64,000 nucleotides of DNA from Favolaschia claudopus (GCA_037176885.1 JAWWNJ010000088.1:434001-498000), one strand, 5' to 3'. Counted from the stretch's first letter, positions 48,035 to 58,518 are shown. A program made the numbers and translations. Notes: a model not told the origin generated them from the letters alone.

Positions 48035-49023
48035 GCCCTCTGAATTTTTGCTGGACTTCGTATTGCAAAATTTTTCTTTTTATATCACAAATCTCATGTC
48101 GTGCTGTAGTCTCCAGCCGTAGCGTAGACCAACTCAAAAAAAACGACTTTCTTACATATCTCACTCAGTAGTATTTAGCTTTTAGTTTACTTTGCTTGTA
48201 AACCATACTACTTGAGTTCAATGTATACTAGCGCCCACTGGCGCTTATTGCTGCCTCTGATTCAACCGTGTGAACTTCTTAAGAATTTTTAGTCTTAAAC
48301 TAAATTCACCCAGTCGACATCAAACGGCCATCATGCCATCATCAATCTTCGGAGATTGCCGAAGGCTGAATTTTGACCAAGTCCATCGTCAAAATGCTTC
48401 CTCCACTTTATTGGAATCAGTCCAATTTCTCCTGTACTTCAATCAGAAGTCACACTTGACACTTAATTGACACTTTTCCTCAAGTCGTCAAAAAGTTTCC
48501 TCTAGTCAACTCTTCTCTTTCAGTTTTCCGCGGGTCTATTTTTAGCACAGTCCAACTCTCTTTCATGTAAGTACCGCGGTGGGTACTCAAGGTAGAGTTC
48601 TGCCTTGCTTAATAGAATACCCACTATCATCCCTAACTGCCTCTTAAAATCGATCGTATAGGAACCGATCGACATTATTCAGCCTTAAAACTCTTCCGCA
48701 ACTTGGCTTTTGCAACGCTCCAGCTCAAAATCGTCTAATTTTAGCAAAACGAAATTTCCCTGTCTCTTTATGGGTAAATTTGCAAGGCCCGCGGTGGCGC
48801 AATACCCTCCCGCGGTTGTCTGTTGCTCTATATTCTCCCCCTCACTAAAGAAAAAAGATGCGTCCTCGCATATTCAATTCAGTTAGAGGTGCAACCAACA
48901 GCCTTGGCTCGCTTTTCACGATCGTAACCGGTCATTAATAATTTAACCAAGCTCTCCTAGTCAAAACTATAAATTGACTTCTGTTCTCTGCTCATTTCTT
49001 CGTCGCCTACAGGCCTTCATCGC
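48035..49023. other. Element-internal spacer
   Basis: Non-coding, with four CCGCGG sites (48528, 48574, 48789, 48810) and a second polypurine-tract-like copy at 48834-48849. Confidence 0.55.
48834..48849 (-). other. Internal copy of the polypurine tract
   Basis: TCTCCCCCTCACTAAA here matches TCTCCCCTTCACTAAA beside the LTR (45286-45301) at 15 of 16 positions. Confidence 0.6.
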
Positions 49024-49028
49024 ATGCC

Positions 49029-50579
49029 ATGGCACCACGCTCTGCGCTCATCGAAGCGTCCAACCTTATCCTTGAAGCTGAACGCGACTTTCAACGGGTC
49101 CTCGCCCTCAGAGACTCTCTCCCTGCAGCTGTCATTCACTCTACGCTCAGCACGTTCGCAGCCGCGGCGGTTCGTCCATATTTTTGCATGCCCAAACGCT
49201 TTCCGCGCTAACTCTGTTCTATTTTTAGTCGGACTTCAAACTATTCGCTCAGTCCCTTCAGCACCCCTCCAACGAGAAGGTCGTCAATGCTCTTACTGCC
49301 GCCTCCAACGCTATGAGGGACGAGTACAAGATCTCCAAGTTCAAGATCCCTACTTCCCAGCTTGGCGCTATCGACCGCATGCTCAACAACTACCACAACG
49401 CCAAGAATAGCAAGCGCGACAAGGCCGCGGCAGCCATCAAGGGCCACCGTGCTAAGGCTCGAGTTCAACAGGTGCTTTCTCGTGCTCGTCGCATGCCTCG
49501 CGGTCCTGAACTGTCCTCTCTAATGCAGGGTAAGTCTGTTGAAGTCATCGACGACTCCGGGGACGACGACTCCGCGGAGGAAGCTTCCGTCGCTGATCAG
49601 GTATTCCTCAGACGTTACGAAGATTATCTATGGTATTAACCAACTCCAGATGGATCTCGACAAGGACGAAGGTAGAATCAACCCTCTCTATATCGCTGCC
49701 ATGGGAGCCAACTATCGCGCAGGAGGCTCGTCTTTGCCCCCTGGTCTCTCCTTCCAGAAGAATAGTGCGCTCAAGGGCAAGAACGACACTGTGCGTCTAT
49801 TTTTATCCCTCTGCACTTTCCTCTTCATTCACCCAGATTTCCGTTTGTTCGTCTTGCTCTTCTCACCAGCACGGCCAGGACAACTGCCCTGTCAAACCCA
49901 AGGACGGTATTCCTGCCGGTAAGGCTCCTCAAGACGACGGTAAATCCGTGCGCATCATTGACGATCCCGTTCCAGAGGACATGTTCAAAAATGTTCGTAA
50001 AGTTCCTGTGCGTTCGCCTTTTCACTCTGTTCTATTTTTATAACATCGTTTATTAGGGCAAAGGCCCCAAGGCGAAGAACTCCGACACATCTTCCACTTG
50101 TCCTGACGAGGATGAGAAGGTACGTAACCCATATCCCACGGTTGAATTCTCGCTTAACGTTATCAACTGTTGTAGATGGCGCCCGTGGAACCACTTATGG
50201 TGCGTGAAATATTCGTCAACTCTGTTTCTCTGCTTAATTCTCGCTCATAGCCTGCTTTGTCGTTGAACCCCGTGTCCAACCGCAGCAACAAGCGTGCCCG
50301 TACCGAACCGGATGACGTCGACCTCGATTATGAGCCCAAAGTCCCTGGTACGAGTTCATCTTTTCCTTGATCTAATTTCGTCTTAATTTTATTATAGACA
50401 ACATGGACAAGGACCTCATCGCCATCATGGCTTCGGACGATGTCAACAAGACCTGGAAGGCTTCTCAGAACCAACTCAAGCACTTGGACGCGCAAGGTTT
50501 CAAGGCTCGGGAGCGCTACCTCCGCCGCAACATGGCCGCTGCTTCCTTCAAGTATCGCTACTGGCTTCGCGCCTACTAG
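49029..50579 (+). CDS. Accessory gene 2 of the retrotransposon: SIM-like, helical protein
   Basis: ATG 49029 (MAPRSALIEASN). Eight exons are read with introns at about 49177-49229, 49601-49648, 49792-49889, 50008-50057, 50120-50175, 50200-50250 and 50350-50398, all GT-AG and in phase. Exon 2 (SDFKLFAQSLQHPSNEKVV) leads to a basic helical part (NNYHNAKNSKRDKAAAAIKGHRAKAR) and an acidic segment GKSVEVIDDSGDDDSAEE, where VEVID beside acids resembles a SUMO-interaction motif; GKSVRIIDD occurs later. The last exon has FKARERYLRRNMAAASFKYRYW and TAG 50577-50579. The same frame stays open after the TAG for 28 more codons (EMDDQLEQLMKIHHAD). No known family. Confidence 0.75.
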
Positions 50580-51309
50580 GAGATGGATGACCAGCTCGAG
50601 CAGCTCATGAAGATCCATCATGCCGACAACGAGGATCCCATTATGCGCCCTGCTAGTTCCGCGGTATGTTTCTGCGTTTATTTTTATAGCTCTCCAGTTG
50701 AACCTTTCCGCCTTCTAGACTTGATCGTCCTTCCGCGGCCTATATACCTATGTGCCTTCGCTCTTTAGACACATAAACCGTCGACTCTCAGTGTTCCCTA
50801 TCGTATCGTCGTGCGTTCAACCGCACATATTTGCTGTTCAACCAGCAACTGTCCAAATCCCCGGGTGTCTCGTATATACTTAGCAGTGCTTGCAATACAA
50901 TTGTTTTGTCAAGCCAACTTCGTCCGATTTCCCGCAGTATCTTGGACATCTCAGGAGTGGTAAGACTCTTTTTCCGCGCTCAGAATTCCAAAAATAGAAC
51001 TCCAATCGTCCAGTTCTACTTCAACTTCTCAAGTACTTCAAGCCGCCGCAGAAGCCGTTTTGTGAACGACACCATTGCCGTGACCGCCTACATGCTCCTT
51101 GAAGTCCTTATTCCACTGGATATTTTGCGCCTCTAAGTCTCGGCAAGCCTAGACTTCAAGTCTCACTCCTTTACTTTCCTCCGTCCCGCTTATGATCAAT
51201 ACAAAATCTGATTCAAATAATCACAGGCAAGACATCTCCTCAGCAGTGTTTACTATTTAAACAGTGCCTCATAGGAACGTCTTCTCCCATAATATTCTTT
51301 TCTCTTTGC
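50580..51309. other. Element-internal spacer, start includes possible read-through extension
   Basis: 50580-50663 is open in the frame of accessory gene 2 and ends at a GTATGT donor next to a CCGCGG site. The rest shows no gene. Confidence 0.45.
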
Positions 51310-52053
51310 ATGAGCATCCACGGCTTAGACGACGAAGAGAACGACGACTACTACGATTATCTCTACGACAGCCCCGACGAAATGGATCCTGCCGCAGTCC
51401 TCGCAGCCTTCGCACGCGATATCATAGTCCCGGTCAGCGAGATCCTTCCCAAGTTCCAAGCCGCTATCTATCTTATGGAAGATAATAAGGTGCGTCTTTA
51501 GTACTTGTTACTTTCAACTTCGACTGATCTATTTTTATCACCAGCCGACTGAACAGTGCTCTTGCTGCGCCAAGAAACACAACGTCGAGCCTTGCGCTCC
51601 TACTAGTTGGGGTCCTCCTTGCCACAACTGTCTTATTCAATTCCATCCTTGCGACTTCACCAGCAAGGACAAGATGATCGAAAGTTGGAAGAAGCGCGGA
51701 GGTCCTGGTGCGTCCATTTATAGATGTCCAGACTTATTCCTCGCTAATCCTCCCCTTCAGCTATCATCTTCGGTCGCAGCACCGTCGACCTGGAGACCAT
51801 GCTTAACCAGCTTGACGAAGCTTTCGCTTACCACCATGAGTTTTCCATCAAGGCTCGCAAGGCCCAGTTCATCAAAGCGGTCAACAAGATCGATGATCTT
51901 CATGAACTCGCCTATATGCGCAAGGAACTCATCCTTCACGGCTACGACAACTCCGCCCTCGGCTTCATCGAGCTTCGTATGTCCAAGCTCCTTCCTCCTG
52001 GCATCTCCATTCACTCCGTCGAATCGCCTGACAAGTACGACCTCCCATTTTAA
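51310..52053 (+). CDS. Accessory gene 3 of the retrotransposon: six-cysteine protein
   Basis: ATG 51310 (MSIHGLDDEENDDYYDY); three exons with introns at about 51490-51543 and 51707-51761, in phase, TAA 52051-52053. After an acidic start and a helix (AFARDIIVPVSEILPKF), exon 2 encodes cysteines spaced C-x2-C-x8-C-x8-C-x2-C-x6-C (CSCC...C...CHNC...C), similar to the module of accessory gene 1. The third exon is helical (TMLNQLDEAFAYHHEFSIKARKAQF). Its stop lies 57 bases from the 3' end of the pol gene on the other strand, so the two are convergent. Zinc binding is inferred from spacing only. Confidence 0.75.
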
Positions 52054-52109
52054 TCCTTCCGCGGAGAAGTTCTAATTTAAGATTACAGAGGCGCATACCA
52101 CCACAATCT

Positions 52110-55100
52110 TTAATGCTTCCTGCGTTTGGACCGCCTAGGACCAACCGACTCTTTTGGCTCATCGTCCGACTCTGCTTCATCATCATCGTTCCCAGTCTCC
52201 GATTCTGAGGACTCAGCCTTTTCGAAGTCTTCAGGTGTTACCCTTATATTTACTTTATCGAAGGCTAGATCCTTTATCTTCTTTGAGCTGCGCTCCTTTG
52301 TCTTTTCCCCTTCCGCGGGAATATCGTCCACTAGCTTTTCGAGTGTCTCCGTAGATACATCAATAAACTTTTGGATGTTGAGCAGAATTTGCATTCGGCG
52401 ACGTGCTAAGTATGGAACCACACGCCCCGCGGCTATCCTGTCATGGAATAGTGCGCCGTTCATTTCAGCTAGGATATACGCTCCTCCCTTGGTACGTCTT
52501 ATAACAACCATTGGGCCAAGGTATCTCCCCTTCTGATCCATCTTAGAGTTCAGAGATTTCTCTACTTCAGTATGGCGCACGAGAACCAGATCTCCCGGTT
52601 TGAAATCATAGTTTTTAATCGTATGTTCATTGTACCGTTCGAGTTTACGGACTTGAACCATTTTAGCATGATCTACACGCTTCCTCATGTGTTCAACATG
52701 GGCAACATGCTTTGCTAAAGCTCTGGCTCTTAGCCCTATCAGTTCCGCGGTCGTCAACACTCGACCTGGTATTTCAACCAACCAAGTAGCTTCCTCAATA
52801 TCCAACGGTAGAATTGGATGCGCTCCAGTGACCGCAAAATAAGGTGAACAACCTAATCCTTTTCTAACCGTTACTCTGTCTGACCAAAGCATAACATGGA
52901 AGAACCAGAACCATTTGGATGGGTTCTTGCCAGTTGCTTTGAACAATGCCTGACGCATTTGGAAGTGTCCACTTTCAATCTTCCCGTTCGCTTGAGAGTT
53001 GTATGGTGAAATCTGAATATTTGGGATCCCGTATTTCTGTTTCAACCATTCCACAGCTTTCTTGAATTGCCCCGCATTATCCGTTACAATCTGCTTTGGG
53101 CAACCCCAACGGCAAATGATCTCTTCAAATAGGAACATTCCAATTGCGTGAGCCGTGTCTCTCACAAGCGGTCTCGCTTCTAACCAAGAACTCAAAGAGT
53201 CCCTTGCATCAACAACTAGTCCACATTTATTGGACACTTGCCCCATTACCATTACATCGGTATGGATGACCTGAAATAGACTTGGAGTATGGGTCAAAAC
53301 TGGCGGGACTTTCAACAGTGTGTGTTGTCGGTTTTGGCAAGCGTCGCAAGACGCAATGTACCAAAATACATCTGCTTCTATTCCTGGCCACCAGAATCGC
53401 AGCGTAATCAATTCTCTAGTTGCATAACTTCCGCGGTGACCCAGACTGTCGTGAGCAGCCTTCATCATGTACATGCGGTGTTCCTTGTCAACAACTAATT
53501 GATTCGCAGTGCCAAAAGATTTCTTATACATCCTCCCCCCTTTCAAAAAGAAATGTGAGGCGAAGCGCATAAAACTTCTATACTCTGCATCATCATTCAT
53601 TCCCGCGGGCCTTTTCATAGGGTCCGCTAGCCATTCCTTTACCAATGGTAATTTAGCATCACGCTTTTTCATCCAATCCGAACGATGCTCTTCATCGTAA
53701 GGCTCTCGCTTCGACTCATCCCATTTCAATTCTAAATTTGGAATCAGAGGCTCCGTCATTAAAATATACTCAGGGATCTGCTTATTCTCCTTCGAGTACG
53801 CTTCTCTGCGTGCTCTCGCCAGATTGGCTTCAGTCATTCTGGCACTCTCGCAATCACGTTGGAAATCATCCATACAAACTGCATCAACGTCCACCATTTC
53901 TGGCTGTTCCTCCTCCGACTGGAAATATCCACCTCTGGTATCAATAAGGTGTTTAAAGTCCTCGAATTCCAACGGCTGTGGGCCTTCCGCGGAAACGTCC
54001 TCATGGTCCTCGGGAGGTTCATTTTGGTCATAACCCTCTTCCGAATTTTTGAATTGTTCATCCCCAGGGAAAGGATCTCTCCTTGATAACCCGTCGGGTG
54101 CAAACTTTTCACCAGGGACATGCTTCAGCTTAAAATGGAACATCAAGATCTTTTCAATCCAGCGGTTAATCGTGGCGTTGGGGCCCATTCCAGGGTTTTT
54201 CAACATGCCCTTGATGTATAACGCGTCGGTTTCAACCACAAGCTTCCTTGCTCCGAAAATCCAATAATACATGGCCTCTAGAGCTCTCATCAACCCGTAC
54301 AATTCTTGTTTAGGTTGCGAATAGTTCGCCTCGGTCTTCCCTAACGTTATACTCGCAAATCGTGCAAAGTATTTCTTCTTAGGATCATCTGGGTCTAGCT
54401 GGTAGATAATAATCCCCACAGCTCTCCATGAAGTATCCACTTGAATTACTATGTCCGAATCCCAGTCGTACCGCAGGGGTTTTAGAGCTGGGCAGTTTTT
54501 CAACCTTTCTCTAATTTTGGCCTGTGCCTCATCACAGTCCGCGGTCCATACAAAGGGAACGTCTTTCTTCGTTAACTCATTGATAGGTGCAACAATGTCG
54601 CCGTACCCTTCAATAAAGCTCCTCAGAACACCAACAGTGCCCAGGTACGCTTTCACTTGCGTGAAAGAGTCACAGGAACCCCAGTTATTAATAACGTCCA
54701 CCCTTTTAGGATCAGGAATTCTTCCGCGGTAAGAGCAAATATGCCCTACAACTTCAAACTCATCCGCACAGAGGACCAACTTCTTCTCTGAAAAAGTTCC
54801 TCCTGCATAAGCCATTCTAGTAACAACTCGATTCAAATTCTCGAGATGTTCCCAGATAAATCTTCTAATTCCAGGATTCGCAGCAATCCTTTCCCAGTCA
54901 CCATCTTTTGTCTCGTACCTTGTAGGTCCCCCGCGGACAGGTACATCGTCTATGTAAGGGATTGTTACATGCGGCATTTCATCTCTCAAGATGGTACAAA
55001 CGTCCTCGTGAAACACGGGAACAGAATTGGTCCATCCCATCGGTAATTTTACTAACCTCAGTGCCCCAAACGGCGTCTGGAAGGTTGTATAATCCCTTGA

Positions 55101-56372
55101 AGATTCCGCTAAGTCCCTGTTATCATATCCGACAAACATATCCAACGAAGCTCCGCACGCTCGACCAGCAAAATGTTCTGCTAGCTTCTCCGTGGGTGGA
55201 GGTACCCCAGAGTGTTGAATTGTAACCTCATTCAACCTCTCTAACGCGTGTACAATTCTCAATGACTTTCCATCTTTCTTTATCACCGCAAAAATAGGTG
55301 ACCTGTAGGACGAGTTGGACGGTTCATACACCCCAGCATCTAATTTAGACTTGATGATGCGGCAGAACTCTTCAAAATGTCCAGGCGGAATTGGAATTTG
55401 CGAGCATACCCATGGTGTATGTGGTACCACAGGCATATCAACGGGCGGAAAATATTCATGTTTGAATTGTCCTCGCTCATCCTCTTCCCAGGCGAAATGC
55501 TCGTTATGCAACATCATAAAATGATGAAGCAACTTCATCTCTTCAGGCAATAAGAACCCAGTGTTATGAGTCTTTTCAAATGCCTCCATTCGCTCCGCGG
55601 TATATCTTCCTACTGGGTGAATCTCAGGAATATCCGTTTCTATTTTTGGCATATCCTTCAAAGGATCCCCCGTGATATTCCGCACAATCCTGAACTTCTC
55701 ATCCACTTTTCCAAGGATAGGCTTAATCTTTTCCGCGACCGGTTTGTACTTCTTAGTAGCAAATACTCGCTGTTTTCCCATAGAGATGCCCAAATTTCCA
55801 AAAATAAATTGCTCTCTTGGTACTTCCGGCACCGGTACTTCAAAATTCAGCTTCCCCTTCGCAGCAGGGACTGTCTTAGCTCCCTCTGCCTTCGAAGTCT
55901 TCTTAGACTTCCTCTTCTTCTTTTTCTTCTTGTACTTTCGCTTTCTACGGTTCACTTTCGGCGCACGGTCCGCCGCCTCCGCGGAACTATCTCTATCATC
56001 ATTCACGCGGGAATCTCGCTCCATGTAGGCAAACGCAGACTTAGCCGAGTTATCACCCGGATTAGGTGCATGCTTTCCACGGTTCGATTTTCTCGGGCTT
56101 CCCGGGGTTCCAGATTCCGTGAACAAGAAGACATCCGTGCCTTTATCTTTCTCTACCTGCCCCGCGTATTGATTCAACAATACACTAGCATTCTTATCTC
56201 CTGCAAATGCGTCCCTAGACGCCAATAAATATGCCATCGTCCTGTCATCCTGCATAACAACATCCCCGTCTTTTGGTAAACCATATCCTGTGCACACCAA
56301 CTCCCCATGGTCGTTGTACTCAAACGCGGCCATTACTTCTCCCCCATCTTTGAGTTCCTCGAAGACTTGCAA
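52110..56372 (-). CDS. pol: Reverse transcriptase-RNase H-integrase (pol)
   Basis: About 1,420 codons without a stop. After an N-terminal region with a Lys-rich stretch come the RT fingers and palm (SPIFAVIKKDGKSLRIVHALE, SLDMFVGYDNRDL) with the YIDDV active site near residue 472. RNase H follows with QVDTSW (about 645), KQELYGL, VVETDAL and PDGLSRRD (about 760). Integrase has an HHCC zinc finger (AAHDSLGHRGS ... CDAC), then HTDVM (about 1037), VTDNAGQF (about 1096) and NGKIESGH (about 1131), the DDE triad. RT before integrase, with RNase H between, is the Ty3/gypsy order. There is no ATG at the left edge (the frame opens at a TTG), and it overlaps the protease frame by 40 bases in the -1 register, so expression as a frameshift fusion is likely. 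No chromodomain was recognised; the C-terminus is acidic then basic. Confidence 0.93.
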   Translation of the reverse strand: MQVFEELKDGGEVMAAFEYNDHGELVCTGYGLPKDGDVVMQDDRTMAYLLASRDAFAGDKNASVLLNQYAGQVEKDKGTDVFLFTESGTPGSPRKSNRGKHAPNPGDNSAKSAFAYMERDSRVNDDRDSSAEAADRAPKVNRRKRKYKKKKKKRKSKKTSKAEGAKTVPAAKGKLNFEVPVPEVPREQFIFGNLGISMGKQRVFATKKYKPVAEKIKPILGKVDEKFRIVRNITGDPLKDMPKIETDIPEIHPVGRYTAERMEAFEKTHNTGFLLPEEMKLLHHFMMLHNEHFAWEEDERGQFKHEYFPPVDMPVVPHTPWVCSQIPIPPGHFEEFCRIIKSKLDAGVYEPSNSSYRSPIFAVIKKDGKSLRIVHALERLNEVTIQHSGVPPPTEKLAEHFAGRACGASLDMFVGYDNRDLAESSRDYTTFQTPFGALRLVKLPMGWTNSVPVFHEDVCTILRDEMPHVTIPYIDDVPVRGGPTRYETKDGDWERIAANPGIRRFIWEHLENLNRVVTRMAYAGGTFSEKKLVLCADEFEVVGHICSYRGRIPDPKRVDVINNWGSCDSFTQVKAYLGTVGVLRSFIEGYGDIVAPINELTKKDVPFVWTADCDEAQAKIRERLKNCPALKPLRYDWDSDIVIQVDTSWRAVGIIIYQLDPDDPKKKYFARFASITLGKTEANYSQPKQELYGLMRALEAMYYWIFGARKLVVETDALYIKGMLKNPGMGPNATINRWIEKILMFHFKLKHVPGEKFAPDGLSRRDPFPGDEQFKNSEEGYDQNEPPEDHEDVSAEGPQPLEFEDFKHLIDTRGGYFQSEEEQPEMVDVDAVCMDDFQRDCESARMTEANLARARREAYSKENKQIPEYILMTEPLIPNLELKWDESKREPYDEEHRSDWMKKRDAKLPLVKEWLADPMKRPAGMNDDAEYRSFMRFASHFFLKGGRMYKKSFGTANQLVVDKEHRMYMMKAAHDSLGHRGSYATRELITLRFWWPGIEADVFWYIASCDACQNRQHTLLKVPPVLTHTPSLFQVIHTDVMVMGQVSNKCGLVVDARDSLSSWLEARPLVRDTAHAIGMFLFEEIICRWGCPKQIVTDNAGQFKKAVEWLKQKYGIPNIQISPYNSQANGKIESGHFQMRQALFKATGKNPSKWFWFFHVMLWSDRVTVRKGLGCSPYFAVTGAHPILPLDIEEATWLVEIPGRVLTTAELIGLRARALAKHVAHVEHMRKRVDHAKMVQVRKLERYNEHTIKNYDFKPGDLVLVRHTEVEKSLNSKMDQKGRYLGPMVVIRRTKGGAYILAEMNGALFHDRIAAGRVVPYLARRRMQILLNIQKFIDVSTETLEKLVDDIPAEGEKTKERSSKKIKDLAFDKVNIRVTPEDFEKAESSESETGNDDDEAESDDEPKESVGPRRSKRRKH

Positions 56373-57718
56373 AAATCCGGTTTGGTCTCCGCGGGAGCTG
56401 TCTGGACTGGCTTTCCTGTGTCTCGATCTATCTTGACCCCCCTCTGAGAGGTTGCAAAGGTATTTTTGTTCCCTGTGCGCGGATCCGTAATTGTGATCTC
56501 GACTTCGCCGGTTCTTTTGCTCGCAAACACAGCTTCTGACAAAATTTCGAAGGGGCGTCCCAAAAGAACTTCATAAGGCACCTCATCAATAATATGAACT
56601 TGAAGGTGCATCACTATCCCTTCAAAATTAAACGGCACATTTATAGCCAAGCCCAAAGTGGACTGGATCTGGCTATTTGCAGCAACCATCTCACAGACTA
56701 TATTTGTATTCCAAGTTAAACCAATTTCCTTGGCTAACTGAGCATTCATTGATACAATCTGCGAGCCGCTATCCGTAATGGCTTCCACATACTTGCCATT
56801 CACTGACGGATGAATGCATCTGAGCTTCGCAGAGGAGCCCGCGGCCGGGACTTTAACAGCTTTCGCTTTTTCTCCCTCTGGTAGAGACTCATAGTATTGA
56901 AGGACAGGGTCCCCACAAATAACGCTTCCCTCCGGTAAATCATGATCATTGGAGGTAACCAATTCAGGGAACGTGTCAAACATCAACACCGACACAGTCT
57001 TTCCATCCTCATCTACAACTTCACAAGTTGTTGTTTCAATTCGAACGTTATCCTCTGCTTCACTTTCATCATCCGCGGGGCTCTCAGAGTCTGAGTCTTC
57101 ATCCTCAAGCACCCTTTGGACGACAAAGTTGTGCACCTTGGTAGGAACAACATCACCAGAAGTAGTCTTCATAAATTTAGCTTTGTTCTTCCGCGGACCC
57201 CCAATCTCAAGAGTTTTCCGGAGCATCTCGTTACTATCCAGCAATGTGCCTATTTTGACTGGTATCACAGTTTCCCGAATAGCGTCTGCAATCTCCGCGG
57301 TAGCTTTGTCTCGCCGCTGAGTATCTTTAGGCACTCTTGTTCTTCGTGAACCTGATGACCCTTGGCCATGTTGCTCCTCTGCTGGTTTTCGCGGGAACGC
57401 GGGTCGTACGGGAGGGTCAGACAGAGGTTTCACATCCTTGAACGGAAGTTCTTCCTTCTGATTTTTATTTCTGACACTAACCGACTCGTCCTCAGAATCA
57501 CTGACTTCTTCAACGGTGACTTTCCTCGTAGGTTGAGTAGAACGCTTTGGTAGCAACACTTCAACTCTATTCTCTCTGGCTGGTTTAATGGGCACCTTCC
57601 CATTATCTTTCTCAGCTACTGTTTCTTTTTGTTGGTTTTTCTGTTTTTCTGGAACGCGGTCTTTGGCTTTCGGATCCTCAGGAGCTTTCCGCGAGCGAGT
57701 CTCCCTCATCGGAATCAC
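56333..57718 (-). CDS. Retroviral-type aspartic protease region
   Basis: About 460 codons. The N-terminal half is charged and Pro-rich, probably a linker. The protease follows, with YVEAITDSGSQIVSMNAQLAKEIGL: DSG in place of the common DTG active site, with hydrophobic flanks. VLLGRPFEILSEAVF is the expected second conserved segment (GR after hydrophobics). The frame overlaps the preceding one by four bases (GTGA; first ATG 57709) and the pol frame by 40 bases with a run of five T at the junction, so ribosomal frameshifting or re-initiation is expected. Confidence 0.85.
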   Translation of the reverse strand: MIPMRETRSRKAPEDPKAKDRVPEKQKNQQKETVAEKDNGKVPIKPARENRVEVLLPKRSTQPTRKVTVEEVSDSEDESVSVRNKNQKEELPFKDVKPLSDPPVRPAFPRKPAEEQHGQGSSGSRRTRVPKDTQRRDKATAEIADAIRETVIPVKIGTLLDSNEMLRKTLEIGGPRKNKAKFMKTTSGDVVPTKVHNFVVQRVLEDEDSDSESPADDESEAEDNVRIETTTCEVVDEDGKTVSVLMFDTFPELVTSNDHDLPEGSVICGDPVLQYYESLPEGEKAKAVKVPAAGSSAKLRCIHPSVNGKYVEAITDSGSQIVSMNAQLAKEIGLTWNTNIVCEMVAANSQIQSTLGLAINVPFNFEGIVMHLQVHIIDEVPYEVLLGRPFEILSEAVFASKRTGEVEITITDPRTGNKNTFATSQRGVKIDRDTGKPVQTAPAETKPDFCKSSRNSKMGEK

Positions 57719-58518
57719 TGAAAATCCTTCTGAGCCGCCATAAACTGCGCTATCTTTGCAACAGACTCCTCGATTCTGTCCAGTCTATCCGCGGTGGCAG
57801 GAGAGTCTGACTCTTCCCTGGATTCACTCGCAAAGGACTCCGCGGCTGGTGCAGTGGGGTCACTAGCATAATAGTACTCAAACGCCTCTTGGTTATAGTA
57901 CACCTGAGTGCGATTGTTATAGTAATCCCGCACTTTGGTCATGTAGCTCTTATTCTTGGGTTCCCGCGGCAACGCCTTTCCATCATAGAAGAACATACGT
58001 CCATCTTTCAGGATTAGCAGGCCCCCAGTAATATCATCCCTTCTGTGCTTGCAGTCCGCAACATAATGCGAAGGATCCCAACAATAGTAACAGCCCGTAG
58101 GCTTGCCTTCTCTAAGAGGCGGCCTATCCGGTGTATACGATGGCCTGTCTGGCCCGTATTCTCTTCTTTCTACAGGACGACTAGGATAATTAGAGGTCCC
58201 CTTCGTCAAGGCTTCATGCATCTTAGACATGACCTGTTTTTGGTCCGTCGTAAACTTGTCCAGATGATTGGCAAGGGTCTTTTCCATTTTGTCCTCAATC
58301 TCCTTATTCGACTGGAGAATTTTCTCCTCTCTGGCTTTGGAATCAGCCTCAAGCTTCTCCAATCTAGCCTTCAACTTGGCAGCTTCATCTCCACCCTCTG
58401 AACTACCCGAAAATAGAACAGCCTTCCTCTTTGTATCCGAGGGCCCATTCGTACAGGTCATCAGGGTGAGTGTAGGCTGGTTTATAGGCCTTTCCTTTGT
58501 TCGCAGGCAGCGCTTCAT
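57715..58518 (-). CDS. Nucleocapsid/zinc-knuckle part of Gag
   Basis: A coiled-coil-like Lys/Glu-rich region (AAKLKARLEKLEADSKAREEK) is followed by a CCHC knuckle, CYYCWDPSHYVADC (C-x2-C-x4-H-x4-C), near 58.03-58.09 kb. The frame is shifted +1 against the capsid frame and overlaps it by 116 bases, so it is probably made as a Gag extension by frameshift. Start codon assignment is therefore nominal. Confidence 0.85.
   Translation of the reverse strand: MKRCLRTKERPINQPTLTLMTCTNGPSDTKRKAVLFSGSSEGGDEAAKLKARLEKLEADSKAREEKILQSNKEIEDKMEKTLANHLDKFTTDQKQVMSKMHEALTKGTSNYPSRPVERREYGPDRPSYTPDRPPLREGKPTGCYYCWDPSHYVADCKHRRDDITGGLLILKDGRMFFYDGKALPREPKNKSYMTKVRDYYNNRTQVYYNQEAFEYYYASDPTAPAAESFASESREESDSPATADRLDRIEESVAKIAQFMAAQKDFQ

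Noticed and set aside
46121..52053. Accessory genes as host genes interrupted by nested insertion
   Set aside because: They lie between pol and the 3' LTR with no second set of LTRs or target duplications, and they share the element's CCGCGG enrichment.
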